From Rahnella sp. AA (GTDB taxonomy: Bacteria > Pseudomonadota > Gammaproteobacteria > Enterobacterales > Enterobacteriaceae): a stretch of DNA of 55,030 bases. The translations under genes were made by a program, and so were the position numbers. The stretch spans positions 1 through 55,030 of the forward strand of contig NZ_PITQ01000018.1 in NCBI RefSeq assembly GCF_002834385.1, in the 5' to 3' direction. The notes beneath the pieces are model-generated. The model was not told the origin of the DNA. It worked only from the letters and a program-made list of their open reading frames with translations, and did no database searches. The stretch's first letter is position 1; each line of letters opens with the position of its first letter. Below, piece after piece: positions 25,314 to 34,488 of this stretch.

Positions 25314-25335
25314 ATGGCACACGGGCGTGTGCCAT
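25314..25335. repeat. 10-bp inverted repeat after traT
   Basis: ATGGCACACG and CGTGTGCCAT with a two-base loop lie 34-55 bases past the traT stop. There is no T run, so it is more likely an mRNA-stabilising or attenuating hairpin than a full terminator. The 25148-25368 gap otherwise shows nothing I can call. Confidence 0.5.
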
Positions 25336-25368
25336 CAGGGAAAACGAAGACAGCGGGCTGGCTTCAGG

Positions 25369-26103
25369 TCAGTTCATGATCCCGGCAACGGATTTGGCCA
25401 GCTGGGCTTCCAGCACCGGTTTGGCTTCTTCAAACTTCAGGTTAACCTTGTTGGCGTTGGATACCACACGCGTCTGGTATTTCATACGGTTGCCTTCCTC
25501 GCTGCTGGTCTGCACTTTCACCCCGGAGGTTCCCTGGCGTAATGCCGCCACGTTATCCGTCGTGACGGTCGCTTTGCTGCGTTCGGAGATCTGCAGATCG
25601 GTCACCATTGTATAGTTGGTGTCTTCCACCATCGCATCAGCGGCCATACCGGCCAGCCCGGTGGCTAAACCTACGCCCAGAATGGCACCACCCGACGTGC
25701 TGTTGTAAGCAGTGATGCCCGCGCCGAGTGCGGCACCGGCTGCGGCACCTTCATACCCGGTGGAGAGCAATCCCTGAGCCTGACGCAGGTCCATTTTTTC
25801 GGCCTTCAGCACGTTGGCCTGGATCCAGTAATAAGCAGAGTCCGGGGAGGAAGTGACGTTATAGCCTTTTGCCCGTAAATCCTGGGCCAGAAGGGACTGC
25901 AGGTCACCCATGTCTTTATCAGAGGTGTTGCGGATCTGAATATAGACCGTTTTTTCACTGGAAGGCTCTAACCAGACGGTCTGACTCATCTGGGTTTTGA
26001 CCTCAAGATTACGTTTTTTGATGGCGGTACTCATCGCGCTGCAGCCGGAAAGTACCATGCATGAGACGACAACAGCCGCCACAAGAGAATTGCGGTTTTT
26101 CAT
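25369..26103 (-). CDS. traT: TraT, outer-membrane surface exclusion lipoprotein
   Basis: The 244-aa protein has lipobox VLSGC with Cys about residue 21, followed by the highly conserved TraT sequence ([44 protein letters not shown], later [16 protein letters not shown] and [25 protein letters not shown]). TraT multimers in the outer membrane reduce mating between donor cells and give serum (complement) resistance. It follows the traS-like gene by 129 bases and has its own start behind GGAAACAG-type sequence, as usual for a well expressed gene. Confidence 0.97.
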   Translation of the reverse strand: MKNRNSLVAAVVVSCMVLSGCSAMSTAIKKRNLEVKTQMSQTVWLEPSSEKTVYIQIRNTSDKDMGDLQSLLAQDLRAKGYNVTSSPDSAYYWIQANVLKAEKMDLRQAQGLLSTGYEGAAAGAALGAGITAYNSTSGGAILGVGLATGLAGMAADAMVEDTNYTMVTDLQISERSKATVTTDNVAALRQGTSGVKVQTSSEEGNRMKYQTRVVSNANKVNLKFEEAKPVLEAQLAKSVAGIMN

Positions 26104-26232
26104 TTACTGTTTCCTTGTCAAAAAAGTACGGGGCAGGCGCTCCCCGAATCATAGCTATTGAAATGAAATCTGAGGGGAGAAACCCCTTCATTTATAGTTG
26201 CAGAAGGGGTATCGGCAGTACGGAGACTTAAC

Positions 26233-26802
26233 TTAAATCTTTTTGATCAGTTTGCTGATTTTTTCGAGGGCCAAACCTGCACCCAAGCGGTTGATTTCAG
26301 ATGAGACTAAAATGCTAGAAACAATAAAAAGTAATAGCAGCAGGGCAGGCACTGCTATGGCAAACCAAGCAGATAAACCAGAAAGCAAACTACTTATAAT
26401 CATCAAAGTACAGAATGTGATGATTGATTTGCGAACAATTTTTGCAAGATGACTTACTACCAGCGAGTTGTTTCTCACGTCTAAGGGCAGAGACATATAT
26501 GTGAGCTGGTTATAATATGTCATTAAAAAAACCAGCAATCCTACAACTACAGTTATTGCCAGCAAGTACCAGCCTTCTGAAAAAAGGAAATCTATGAATC
26601 CGTTCACAGAGGCATCTTCTTCATTAAAAGAAGCGTAGAAAATCACAGTACTCAAAATACTCAAAACAACAGAAAAGAAAGGAATAACAGCACTCCTTTT
26701 CATCAATTCCGTTGCTGTGGGAATTTGTCGATGATTAGAATCTAAGCCGTTTATTAGAAGGTCAATATCTGCTTCAACTTGTGCTGCAGTTAGGTTTCCC
26801 AT
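26233..26802 (-). CDS. traS: TraS-like entry exclusion protein
   Basis: The 189-aa inner-membrane protein has at least four hydrophobic segments (about 37-58, 77-92, 123-141 and 143-168) between polar ends. Sequence similarity among TraS proteins is low because they define exclusion specificity, so the call rests on position between traG and traT, size and topology. In F, TraS recognises TraG of the donor and blocks DNA entry. The gene is clearly more AT-rich than its neighbours, as is common for specificity genes that are swapped between plasmids. Start ATG lies behind AAGGA. Confidence 0.7.
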   Translation of the reverse strand: MGNLTAAQVEADIDLLINGLDSNHRQIPTATELMKRSAVIPFFSVVLSILSTVIFYASFNEEDASVNGFIDFLFSEGWYLLAITVVVGLLVFLMTYYNQLTYMSLPLDVRNNSLVVSHLAKIVRKSIITFCTLMIISSLLSGLSAWFAIAVPALLLLLFIVSSILVSSEINRLGAGLALEKISKLIKKI

Positions 26803-26824
26803 CTCTGTTCTTCCTTAAAATATA

Positions 26825-29800
26825 TCACGAGGCTTTTTTCTGCTGCTCTCGAAGCTCTTTGAGTTTTGCCTCAAAGTTCTTAGTTTCTGCATGATCAAAA
26901 CCTGGTTTGGTTTGCCTAATATCCTCTTCGGTGCGGCCAATTTGCTGACTTCTCACCGCACCCTGATGCTCTCCTTTTAATATATCACTGGATGCCTGAA
27001 CAGGGGTTTTGTTTTCATCTATTTTTCCGCCATTTTCTCTGAGGGTTTCTGAATTTGCAGATCTTTGTGCTTCAACCTGCCCCGCCACGTTATCCGGAAT
27101 ACCTGCACTCGCCGCATGCGCCCTCACTTTCTCAGTTGCCGCATTATAATTATCCGTCATTGCTGCTGACGGTGGACCACCCTGCACATTGAGATTTCTC
27201 TCCTGATTACGCAGGTTAACATCACCGCCACCGGTCAGGAATCGCCCTGCTCCCGATCCCTGAGATGCCCCGTAAGCCTGGCCCGGAACACTTCCCGGTG
27301 ACACATCCGGCGTACTCTCAACCGGCAATGTCCGTTGCGGGTCAGTTACCGCCAAACCACGGGAGCCGGTGACATCGCTCTGCTGGCTGCCGACCACATC
27401 ACTGGCTCCATAAGGCACGGGGATAGGGTCACCGGACGCAGTATATTGCGCCGCGACCGGCCCGTAACTCAGTGTCCTTGATGGCGTCAGAGGTTGTGTG
27501 TTGATCTGATCCGTTCTTGCACCGTAATTTTGCATAATTTCAGGCTCCAGGCGCTCCTTCATGAACTCAGTCGCCGCTTCACGGGCTGAGTTAACGTTCG
27601 TCAGGATACCCTGCGCATTATTGCCAAATTTTGCCGTTGTCCAGTCCACAAACTCCTGATTGTAGTTGGCATCCAGGCTTGCACTCTCGTTTTGTGCCAG
27701 CGTGGCCATCCGGCTGAACTCCTGACTTCTTGTGCTGCTGTCGGTGTACTGATGGTACTGGCTTTTCGCATCATTGAGCGTCGCGGCATACTGTTCAACC
27801 TGAGAATTAGACTGGTTATCGGTCTGATTGCCTGACTCGCTCACACGCGAAGACGTCACTATATCCATCCCCTGACGGAAGTCCCTGACCGTCTGGCTGT
27901 TTTCGTCATGACGGAAATCTTTCCCTTCTGAGCTGGTATCCTGTGTGCCGTGTGCGCTGCCCGAGGTGTGCCGCCAGTCCGTATTGATATGCGTCTCTGC
28001 GCCGCCACTGAGGCCCGTTGCCCATGAGCCCAGTTTCCCGGCAATCTGATCGCCGGAATCAAACTTCACGTTAGCCGAGGCACCGGCACCACCGGAACCC
28101 TGATTGGTGATATCCATCAGATGGTTGTAAGCCTCCTGCGTAGAAATGTTATGGGCTTTACCATAGCTTTCAGCCGCTGACATCATCATGCTTGCCCCCC
28201 GTGTCGCATTAGTGGCCTGTGCGCTTTCACTTGCCTGCGTCATAGAAGCACTGTTACCGCTCTGATGGGTCATCTGGTTCAGTTGCTGGAACCCGCTTGT
28301 AAGACTGTGGTTATACCCATCTAGCGCCGTTTGCGCATCCTGCCGGGCCTGCCGTGATTGCTCCTGGAAACCGCTGCTTGCCAGCGAACTGAGCCGCATA
28401 CTGACCGGCAGGTTTGAAATGGCCTGCGTGGTGTCATAGACGTTATGGCCATCAGCCGTCTGCGTACGCATCCCGCCATTTTCCAGCTGATACGCCTGCT
28501 GACCTAAGCGCTGCGACAGGTTGGTGTCAAATTTGTTGGCATTGACGTTATCCATCGACATGTTGTTAAACGACCAGTTCCCGTCAGCCGTCGTGGATGC
28601 CTGCCCGCTGGCGGAGAACGCCGCCGAACTCATGACCCCGCCCACCACTTGCGAAACCACGGAGGCGGCCCCTTTTGTCAGGAAAAACGACAGTATCGGT
28701 ATCGACATGCTGAGGTAACCGGCGATATTGGCCACATCAGAATGCTGCAGCGCAATGCGGTCCTGGTTAGCCAGTACCAGTGCCGTGGTCCCGGTTTTCG
28801 ACTGCAGGTAAAAATTGGCCAGAGAATTAAGGATGGCGTACATGATGGGCCACATCTGGAAATACAGGAACCCGCCGACGTAGAGCTTCAGCGTGTTCAG
28901 GCCAAAAATGGCGTGGTTGGTGAGGGCCAGCACCATCACCAGCGGAAACAGGCCGATCAGAATCAGCATCATCAGTGACTGGAACATCGGCAACGTTTGC
29001 GACGCAATCGCGCCGCCTGTCGCCCAGCTCAGCCGCTGTTTGGTCATGCTGGACTCCGTCGCCAAGTTGAGCAGGTTGGCCGTATCCGATGAGCGGGCGG
29101 CAAACCCTTTCCAGCCGTCGCGGATAGCCGCATTGGTCACGTTGTTACGCATAATCTGGGAGGCGCTGAGGCCGCCGGCGTAGAAGAATCCGTAGCTTTC
29201 GTCCATCGCCGTACTCAGTAACGCGTCGGCATTGACCTTACTGCCAAATACCCGCGTCGCCATATCGTGCCAGCTGACACCGCCGATCGAAATGTCACTG
29301 CCCATCAGCGTTTTGATTGTCGATGCGGCCTGCAAACAGGTCACAAATTGCCGGGTGCCGCTGACCGTCTGGTAAATCCCCCGCAGCGGGCTGGGGTTGC
29401 TGGTGATAAGCGTCAGCGGGTCGGTGCTGTTCAGCAGCTGGTTAATGCTGTATTTCCCGTTAAGCAGGATGTCGCCAATCACGCAGTTTTCAACATAGTC
29501 CGTCAGCATCTGCGCAAGCTGCGGATTTTGCGTATGAAAATTCGAAGACTGCGCGATGACCTGGGAACCGAATAACATGCCGCTCTTGGTATAAGTCAGC
29601 GAATCCGGGCGTGCCAGGGTGTAGTCATACAGTTGTGCTACTCCGAAGCCGGCGCCGGTGGTCAGCCCCGCAATCATCGCCAGCCCCAGCGGGACGTTGT
29701 CCACTTCGTACACCGCAGCGGAGTCTGTGATATCAATGATTTGCACTGAGCGTTTTGGCACCAACAGCACGGACGTGATGAGCATGAATACCGCCAGCCA

Positions 29801-29977
29801 GTGGATGAATACGCGCAGATCCTGCGATTTAATAAACGATAACATCACTCCCAGCACGCCGAACGTGCTGGCCAGCCGCAGCAGGGTATCAAACGTATCG
29901 GTACCCAGTATCGTGACGACGCCGTTGAAAACCTGCCGCCACATATCGCCACCGAAGATTGTGTAGACTTCAGTCAT
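26825..29977 (-). CDS. traG: TraG, pilus assembly and mating-pair stabilisation protein
   Basis: The 1050-aa protein starts at ATG 29977 (TEVYTIFGGDMWRQVFNGV), overlapping the traH stop by eight bases. Earlier in-frame codons belong to traH. The N-terminal half has several membrane helices (about 30-80, 330-400 and 430-470) and is needed for pilus assembly. The long hydrophilic C-terminal part, rich in Ser, Asn and Gln, is the periplasmic mating-stabilisation and exclusion-sensing region. F TraG is 938 aa, so the C-terminal part here is expanded. It ends 22 bases before the traS-like gene. Confidence 0.95.
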   Translation of the reverse strand: MTEVYTIFGGDMWRQVFNGVVTILGTDTFDTLLRLASTFGVLGVMLSFIKSQDLRVFIHWLAVFMLITSVLLVPKRSVQIIDITDSAAVYEVDNVPLGLAMIAGLTTGAGFGVAQLYDYTLARPDSLTYTKSGMLFGSQVIAQSSNFHTQNPQLAQMLTDYVENCVIGDILLNGKYSINQLLNSTDPLTLITSNPSPLRGIYQTVSGTRQFVTCLQAASTIKTLMGSDISIGGVSWHDMATRVFGSKVNADALLSTAMDESYGFFYAGGLSASQIMRNNVTNAAIRDGWKGFAARSSDTANLLNLATESSMTKQRLSWATGGAIASQTLPMFQSLMMLILIGLFPLVMVLALTNHAIFGLNTLKLYVGGFLYFQMWPIMYAILNSLANFYLQSKTGTTALVLANQDRIALQHSDVANIAGYLSMSIPILSFFLTKGAASVVSQVVGGVMSSAAFSASGQASTTADGNWSFNNMSMDNVNANKFDTNLSQRLGQQAYQLENGGMRTQTADGHNVYDTTQAISNLPVSMRLSSLASSGFQEQSRQARQDAQTALDGYNHSLTSGFQQLNQMTHQSGNSASMTQASESAQATNATRGASMMMSAAESYGKAHNISTQEAYNHLMDITNQGSGGAGASANVKFDSGDQIAGKLGSWATGLSGGAETHINTDWRHTSGSAHGTQDTSSEGKDFRHDENSQTVRDFRQGMDIVTSSRVSESGNQTDNQSNSQVEQYAATLNDAKSQYHQYTDSSTRSQEFSRMATLAQNESASLDANYNQEFVDWTTAKFGNNAQGILTNVNSAREAATEFMKERLEPEIMQNYGARTDQINTQPLTPSRTLSYGPVAAQYTASGDPIPVPYGASDVVGSQQSDVTGSRGLAVTDPQRTLPVESTPDVSPGSVPGQAYGASQGSGAGRFLTGGGDVNLRNQERNLNVQGGPPSAAMTDNYNAATEKVRAHAASAGIPDNVAGQVEAQRSANSETLRENGGKIDENKTPVQASSDILKGEHQGAVRSQQIGRTEEDIRQTKPGFDHAETKNFEAKLKELREQQKKAS

Positions 29978-31337
29978 TGTTATTCCCCCACCGGTAGTTG
30001 CTCTGATAGGACGTCGACACGACGGTCGACACCTGCTGCTGGAGGTACTGCATGTTACGGTCGATGCCATCCAGCGCATTCTGATCGGCCGCTGACTGCA
30101 GTTTCATGTTGGCGAGGAGCGTCTGCGCCTGCGCCACGTTCTGCCGCAGTTCCGCTGCGGCCTGCTCCGGGAAGTTTTTACCTGCCAGTGACTGGCTGGC
30201 CTGCTTCACCAGCTCCTGCAGGTATTGGATCATCAAATCCTGTGCAATGTAATCCGCCACCTGGATCAGGTAGGTCGGGCTTTGCCCCATGCTTTGCGAG
30301 TTGGTAAGGTATTTCAGGACGGGAACCGACGTCGTGTTAAGAAATCCCTTTTCCCGGTCGGATAATCCGGTGTCATCGGTCAGCTTCTGGTTCATGGAAA
30401 TCATGATGTTCTGCACCATCGTCACCAGCGCGTTATCGCTGCTGATGGTGACATTGGTGACGGTCGGGCCTAAACACAGGTCGGGTTCATCGCAGCCATA
30501 CACTTTCGCGGTTCCGCCCCGCATCAGTACGGTGATCACGTCGCGGTTATCGACCATTGGCGTCAAAATGGTGACCTGCCCGGCGCTGTTGAAGATGATG
30601 GAGCCGACGATGCTCATCACCAGCTCTTTCAATTGCCGGTTGCCGTCAAAAAGATGGTTGCGGCCGAGCGCATCCCAGATGAGGTTTTTGTTCTTCAGCA
30701 CCTGGTCTTTTTGATTATCGGTTGCCCGGCCCGTGACGCTGTCCCCCTGCCCCCCGACCGTGCATCCCTGTCGTGACGAAGCCCAGTCGGAAAAGATATT
30801 GTCGTCACCGGCAATGTCCTGACAGATTTTCTGGTTGGAGAGCTGTGAGACGGGCCAGAGGCCGCCGATGATCCCCTGCGCTGCCTGGCAGGAACTCATG
30901 TTGGCCGAGTTGACGTCAGAGGCGAGTTTCTGCAGGAAGTCTTTCGCCTGTTTCAGCTCCGGTACCATCGTCTGCAGGGCAAGATCGAAAGCATAGCCTG
31001 CCGCGTTGCTCATGATCTGCTTGGCAAAACGTTGGATTTCGTCGCCATTGATATAAGAGAACGCCCCCAGGTACGCATCGATGCCGCCGCACCCTGAATT
31101 CAGGGAAGGCACCTGCATTGAGATAAGTTGCACCTGTTTAACCGGATTACGCAGGTACACCGAACCGCCGGTGAAGTAACCGGCTGACTGTCCCTGCCAC
31201 GCCTGGGCTTTTGAGACATTGCCGTCGTAGCCGAGGCTACCGAAATAACCGTTCAGGTCGCCCTGCACATCGGCGAATGCCGGCGCGCAAAAACACAGGG
31301 CGGCCAGCGTGCCTGTCACTATTTTTCTGATTTTCAT
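29970..31337 (-). CDS. traH: TraH, pilus assembly protein
   Basis: The 455-aa periplasmic protein has a signal peptide ending AFA (about 22), then DVQGDLNGYFGSLGYDGNVS and GQSAGYFTGGSVYLRN, typical of TraH. A C-terminal coiled coil (about 395-440) and several conserved cysteines (for example SGCGGID, MSSCQAAQG) follow. TraH works with TraF, TraU, TraW and TrbC in pilus extension and retraction. Its start overlaps the upstream trbF-like stop by four bases. Confidence 0.96.
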   Translation of the reverse strand: MKIRKIVTGTLAALCFCAPAFADVQGDLNGYFGSLGYDGNVSKAQAWQGQSAGYFTGGSVYLRNPVKQVQLISMQVPSLNSGCGGIDAYLGAFSYINGDEIQRFAKQIMSNAAGYAFDLALQTMVPELKQAKDFLQKLASDVNSANMSSCQAAQGIIGGLWPVSQLSNQKICQDIAGDDNIFSDWASSRQGCTVGGQGDSVTGRATDNQKDQVLKNKNLIWDALGRNHLFDGNRQLKELVMSIVGSIIFNSAGQVTILTPMVDNRDVITVLMRGGTAKVYGCDEPDLCLGPTVTNVTISSDNALVTMVQNIMISMNQKLTDDTGLSDREKGFLNTTSVPVLKYLTNSQSMGQSPTYLIQVADYIAQDLMIQYLQELVKQASQSLAGKNFPEQAAAELRQNVAQAQTLLANMKLQSAADQNALDGIDRNMQYLQQQVSTVVSTSYQSNYRWGNNND

Positions 31338-31717
31338 AAATCTTTCCTTCGCACAAAGCCCACCTGTCGTGAACGCTTGCGGGTTGATTCGGTTTTCCGG
31401 TCAGTGCTGCGTATCCATACCGGTCTTCTGGGTTTTTCGATTGCGACCAGCACTATTGCCACCAGACTCCCCGCGCCGAACCCATCCGCCAACATCAAAC
31501 ACACCCAGGCGGGAAGATGCAGAACGAGGGAAAATGGCAGCTGATACTGATACATCGCCGGAATGTGCATAATTCGGTCAAACCAGATGTTTAAGCAGTA
31601 CGCCAACAAAAGGGCAGCGATAAAAAAGACCAGGGCAAGCAGCATGAAGACGCCGGCCACCTTTTCCAAAAACGTGTGATCGGACACGCTTTTGTATTTC
31701 CTGTTGATAAGCGTCAT
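31334..31717 (-). CDS. trbF: TrbF-like small membrane protein upstream of traH
   Basis: ATG 31717 gives 127 aa; an ATG-like alternative at 31747 lacks a ribosome binding site. Two or three hydrophobic segments are visible (about 23-48, 57-77 and 80-92), then a strongly basic tail (RKTESTRKRSRQ). In F, trbF occupies exactly this place before traH and encodes a membrane protein of similar length (126 aa). The assignment is by position and topology. The 167-base gap to the upstream trbB contains nothing I can call. Confidence 0.55.
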   Translation of the reverse strand: MTLINRKYKSVSDHTFLEKVAGVFMLLALVFFIAALLLAYCLNIWFDRIMHIPAMYQYQLPFSLVLHLPAWVCLMLADGFGAGSLVAIVLVAIEKPRRPVWIRSTDRKTESTRKRSRQVGFVRRKDL

Positions 31718-31884
31718 AGCGGTTCTCACTGATGGTTCCCTGCACATCCGGAATAGCGCGACCTTACGGCAGTAGGCCGCCAGGCCAGGTCAGCCGGGGT
31801 AAGTTGTGGAGGGACATTAAAAAAAGTACACCGTGCCCTTGTCCGGGCTGGCTTTTTGGAGGATGCGGTTTTATCCGACTGGCA

Positions 31885-32526
31885 TTACTGCTGCGTGACA
31901 CCCTGACTGGTGGGAACCGGCCCCAGCGTATCGGAAGGCAGGTGATCAATATCAGCCTCGATCATCAGGGCCACGCGCTGGCTAAAGGTCGCCATATCGG
32001 TATCGCCCTGATAGAGCGGATAGGCCGCGATGGTATCGTCCGGCCGGAGTGCGGCGACGTTGACCAGAAAAGTCGTGGGCGTAGCGATGGGCAGGCCATT
32101 GCCAAAAAACGTCATGATTTCACCGGCGAGCGGTTCATTCGCGCCCCGCTTGCGGGGAATGAGTGCCACCGGAAAAGCAGTGTCGCCGTAACCGTCGAGC
32201 GTGTAGGGGTAGACTTTCAGGCCCACCTCATCAGACCACTGCTTAAGCTTCGGATCGAACTTCGCGCTGTACTGACAGCCGCGCTGCATAAACACCACCA
32301 CGGCATAGTTGTTCAGGTTGACTTCGCGCCCGTCGGTCAGCGTCATCATATGCGGCGTCCGGGCGGCGGGAATGCGCGTTTGCGGCAATCCCAGGTCGGG
32401 CAATGCCGGTGCCCAGTTCGCCTGTGTCTTCGATTTTTCCAGCGCCGCAATCTGGTCGGCGACGCTCGCGTGCCCGGCCAGCGGCAGCATCAGGCAAAAG
32501 ACGGGCAAAAGCTGACGGAGTGTCAT
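31885..32526 (-). CDS. trbB: TrbB, periplasmic thioredoxin-like protein with a CxxS site
   Basis: The 213-aa protein has a signal peptide (to HA, about 20), and a thioredoxin fold whose landmarks match F TrbB: GREVNLNNYAVVVFMQRGC, FDPKLKQW, YPYTLDGYGDTAFP and IATPTTFLVNV with the cis-proline. F TrbB is a disulfide isomerase with CPYC. Here the site is C84-Q-Y-S87, lacking the second cysteine. That would favour isomerase-like or mixed-disulfide chemistry over oxidation, or loss of redox function. Start ATG lies behind GGGAGG and overlaps the previous stop by four bases. Confidence 0.9.
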   Translation of the reverse strand: MTLRQLLPVFCLMLPLAGHASVADQIAALEKSKTQANWAPALPDLGLPQTRIPAARTPHMMTLTDGREVNLNNYAVVVFMQRGCQYSAKFDPKLKQWSDEVGLKVYPYTLDGYGDTAFPVALIPRKRGANEPLAGEIMTFFGNGLPIATPTTFLVNVAALRPDDTIAAYPLYQGDTDMATFSQRVALMIEADIDHLPSDTLGPVPTSQGVTQQ

Positions 32527-32744
32527 GGTTTCGCCTCCCGGTTCGGTTTGTGCAACCGGCGTGTCTTACGGTGTGCGGCGATTTCAGACGCGATGAGTAC
32601 GACCAGAGCCAGGATAAGACTGGCGAACGTCGAAAAGACCAGCACCCGCTGGGTCAGCGCCGGCGAGTAGGCCAGCAGCTCACTCAGGCAGTTGGCGATA
32701 ATGCCGAGCAGAAATAACACGGCGACAGCCGGCAGGTTATTCAT
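32523..32744 (-). CDS. small two-helix membrane protein, 73 aa
   Basis: ATG 32744 lies behind AAGGAG. Hydrophobic segments span about residues 3-25 and 35-55, followed by a basic tail AAHRKTRRLHKPNREAKP. In F the traF-trbB interval holds trbA, artA and traQ; this gene has the traQ position and size class but I see no TraQ sequence match. A pilin-chaperone role is therefore only a positional possibility. It overlaps both neighbours by a few bases. Confidence 0.6.
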   Translation of the reverse strand: MNNLPAVAVLFLLGIIANCLSELLAYSPALTQRVLVFSTFASLILALVVLIASEIAAHRKTRRLHKPNREAKP

Positions 32745-33213
32745 GGTTTGGCTCCTTATTCTCAGCGCGTACGGTAATGCCCCGTGTCGCGACAGGCGGG
32801 CGCCACCATCCCCGGAACGCGATACCGGCGGTGACATAAAAGGTTGCGTAAATCAGGGTAACCAGCCCGTAGAACGTCAGAAGGCTATGATTGAAGCCGG
32901 CGATATAGGTGTCGCGGCTGACCTGTTCGGGCAGGCATAAGTACGGTGACTGCGGCTTAACCGGCTGCGGTATTGCCCGTGGGTTCACCGACAGTGCCTC
33001 CGGGAGGGGCGGACAATCCCACACCTTTTCCGGTGCCGTCCCCCTCACCAGCATTTCAGCCTGACTGACCAGAAACGTCCCCGGAGAGGGCCACGCGCTG
33101 AAAAAGAGAAAGAGTGAAAAAATGAAGACCGGCCCGATGACGAGAATATCGACCAGTAACCTGAACGTCGTCCAGCAGGCTCCGGCACCCGTTTTGAGCG
33201 CTGAATATTGCAT
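32737..33213 (-). CDS. two-pass membrane protein in the trbA position
   Basis: ATG 33213 lies behind AAAGGA and gives 158 aa. A hydrophobic segment at about 16-40, a periplasmic loop with CPPLP and YLCLPEQ cysteines (about 65-108), and a second segment at about 115-138 are visible, so a periplasmic disulfide is likely. Nothing matches by sequence; in F this interval encodes TrbA. The stop overlaps the next start by eight bases. Confidence 0.6.
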   Translation of the reverse strand: MQYSALKTGAGACWTTFRLLVDILVIGPVFIFSLFLFFSAWPSPGTFLVSQAEMLVRGTAPEKVWDCPPLPEALSVNPRAIPQPVKPQSPYLCLPEQVSRDTYIAGFNHSLLTFYGLVTLIYATFYVTAGIAFRGWWRPPVATRGITVRAENKEPNHE

Positions 33214-33296
33214 AGGAAATCCTTTGTTAAGCACACAGGAAGAGAAGAAAACAGGACGGTGGAACGGCAACGCTTAGGCAGGCTGTCAGTGATCAG

Positions 33297-33647
33297 TCAT
33301 GCCGCGTCCCAATAGCTAATTTCGGTTTCAATCGCGTCAGTAATGTCATCGTCACTGACTGCGTTAGCCTGCATGGCGGCCAGCTTTAGGAATTTCTCTC
33401 TGATGGTGGCCTGACTAAACCATCGCCCAAATTCTGGCGTCCAGCCCTGACTGTCACCGGGGAAGGCCTGTTTAGCCAAATCCTCGGCCAGTTCATAAAG
33501 CAGGCCGTCAGCCGAGATAATGGCGGTGTTTCTCAGAAATCCTTTGATGTCACGCTTACGCCAGTATTGGGAGGTATTTGAGTTGCAGATGTCCCGAAAA
33601 CGCAGTTCCCATGCCCGAATAAAACGTTTGTGAATGGACTTGTTCAT
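33297..33647 (-). CDS. hypothetical soluble protein, 116 aa, between traF and the trbA-position gene
   Basis: ATG 33647 lies behind GAGG. The product is polar and Trp/Arg/Asp-rich (FIRAWELRFRDIC, YWRKRDIKGFLR, EISYWDAA) with no signal or membrane segment. It looks like a cytoplasmic helical protein. No family is recognised. It sits 40 bases after traF and 83 bases before the next gene, where F has no counterpart, so it is probably cargo that entered the operon. Confidence 0.55.
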   Translation of the reverse strand: MNKSIHKRFIRAWELRFRDICNSNTSQYWRKRDIKGFLRNTAIISADGLLYELAEDLAKQAFPGDSQGWTPEFGRWFSQATIREKFLKLAAMQANAVSDDDITDAIETEISYWDAA

Positions 33648-33687
33648 ATCGCCTCGTTCAGAAATTTCACGCATTGCATCACCTCAT

Positions 33688-34488
33688 TTAGAAGTTGGGT
33701 TTAAAGCCGGTGGCCACGTTCAGAAAGCGCTTCGCCAGGTCATCCTGCGTCATAAACCCGTAAGCCAGCGGTCGGAAGTCGCGGGATGCCGGGTTAACCA
33801 GAAACAGCGCCGGAAAATGGCTGATGCCCATCCGGGCGCTTTGCCCTTCGTCCTGCCGGCTGTCCGGCACCTGCGGGGAAACCTGACCGTCCACGCTGAC
33901 CGGAATAAGGGAGATATGCCGCGTGCGGGCAAAGTCCGCCACTACGCCGGCCATCTGTGCATCGATGGGGTCACTGCCGCGATAGAAGTAAAACATCCCG
34001 TACTGCGCCGACAGGTCGCTGATGGCCTGCGTCTGTTTGGCCTGATCGCTGGCCTGCTGCAACGGTGCGGTGCTGTTGTAGTGCGGGTGCTCGAGGTTGT
34101 AATCCAGGTCAGGGTGATCCAGCTGAGCCACAGCAAACGACTGACTGAACATCGAAGCGTGGTCTGTCCAGAACTTCTGCCAGCGCAGGAAGGTGGCCGT
34201 GTTTTCGCTGGTGGGGCTGAGGATGGCCCGGGCCAGCGCTTCCCGCGTGTACCCTTTGAGGACGTCCGCCTGTTCTGACGGTGACAGTTTGTTGAAATCC
34301 GGTGCCGGTGGAGGCGCGGCGGGCTTTGGGGATGGCAATTGCGCCGGTTTCTTCGGTTCGTTGTACCAGTGCCAGCCGGTGAACGGGTCAGCCGGCGTGA
34401 TAACCGCATCAGCCGGTGCCGCCGTCTCATCAGCAAGCACCGGTAATGCCAGGCTGAGCAGGCAGGCAAGCCAGAGTTTTTTCATCAT
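33688..34488 (-). CDS. traF: TraF, pilus assembly protein
   Basis: The 266-aa periplasmic protein has a signal peptide (to LADE, about 19), a Pro-rich segment (about 40-60), and a C-terminal thioredoxin-like fold without CxxC: YGMFYFYRGSDPIDAQMAGVVADFARTRHISLIPVSVDG, then FPALFLVNPASRDFRPLAYGFMTQDDLAKRFLNV. This matches the F TraF family (247 aa), needed for pilus extension with TraH, TraU and TraW. Start overlaps the traN stop by four bases. Confidence 0.95.
   Translation of the reverse strand: MMKKLWLACLLSLALPVLADETAAPADAVITPADPFTGWHWYNEPKKPAQLPSPKPAAPPPAPDFNKLSPSEQADVLKGYTREALARAILSPTSENTATFLRWQKFWTDHASMFSQSFAVAQLDHPDLDYNLEHPHYNSTAPLQQASDQAKQTQAISDLSAQYGMFYFYRGSDPIDAQMAGVVADFARTRHISLIPVSVDGQVSPQVPDSRQDEGQSARMGISHFPALFLVNPASRDFRPLAYGFMTQDDLAKRFLNVATGFKPNF

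Noticed and set aside
25095..25379. 94-codon rightward frame in the gap after traT
   Set aside because: It opposes the tra operon, overlaps two leftward genes and has no supporting start signal.
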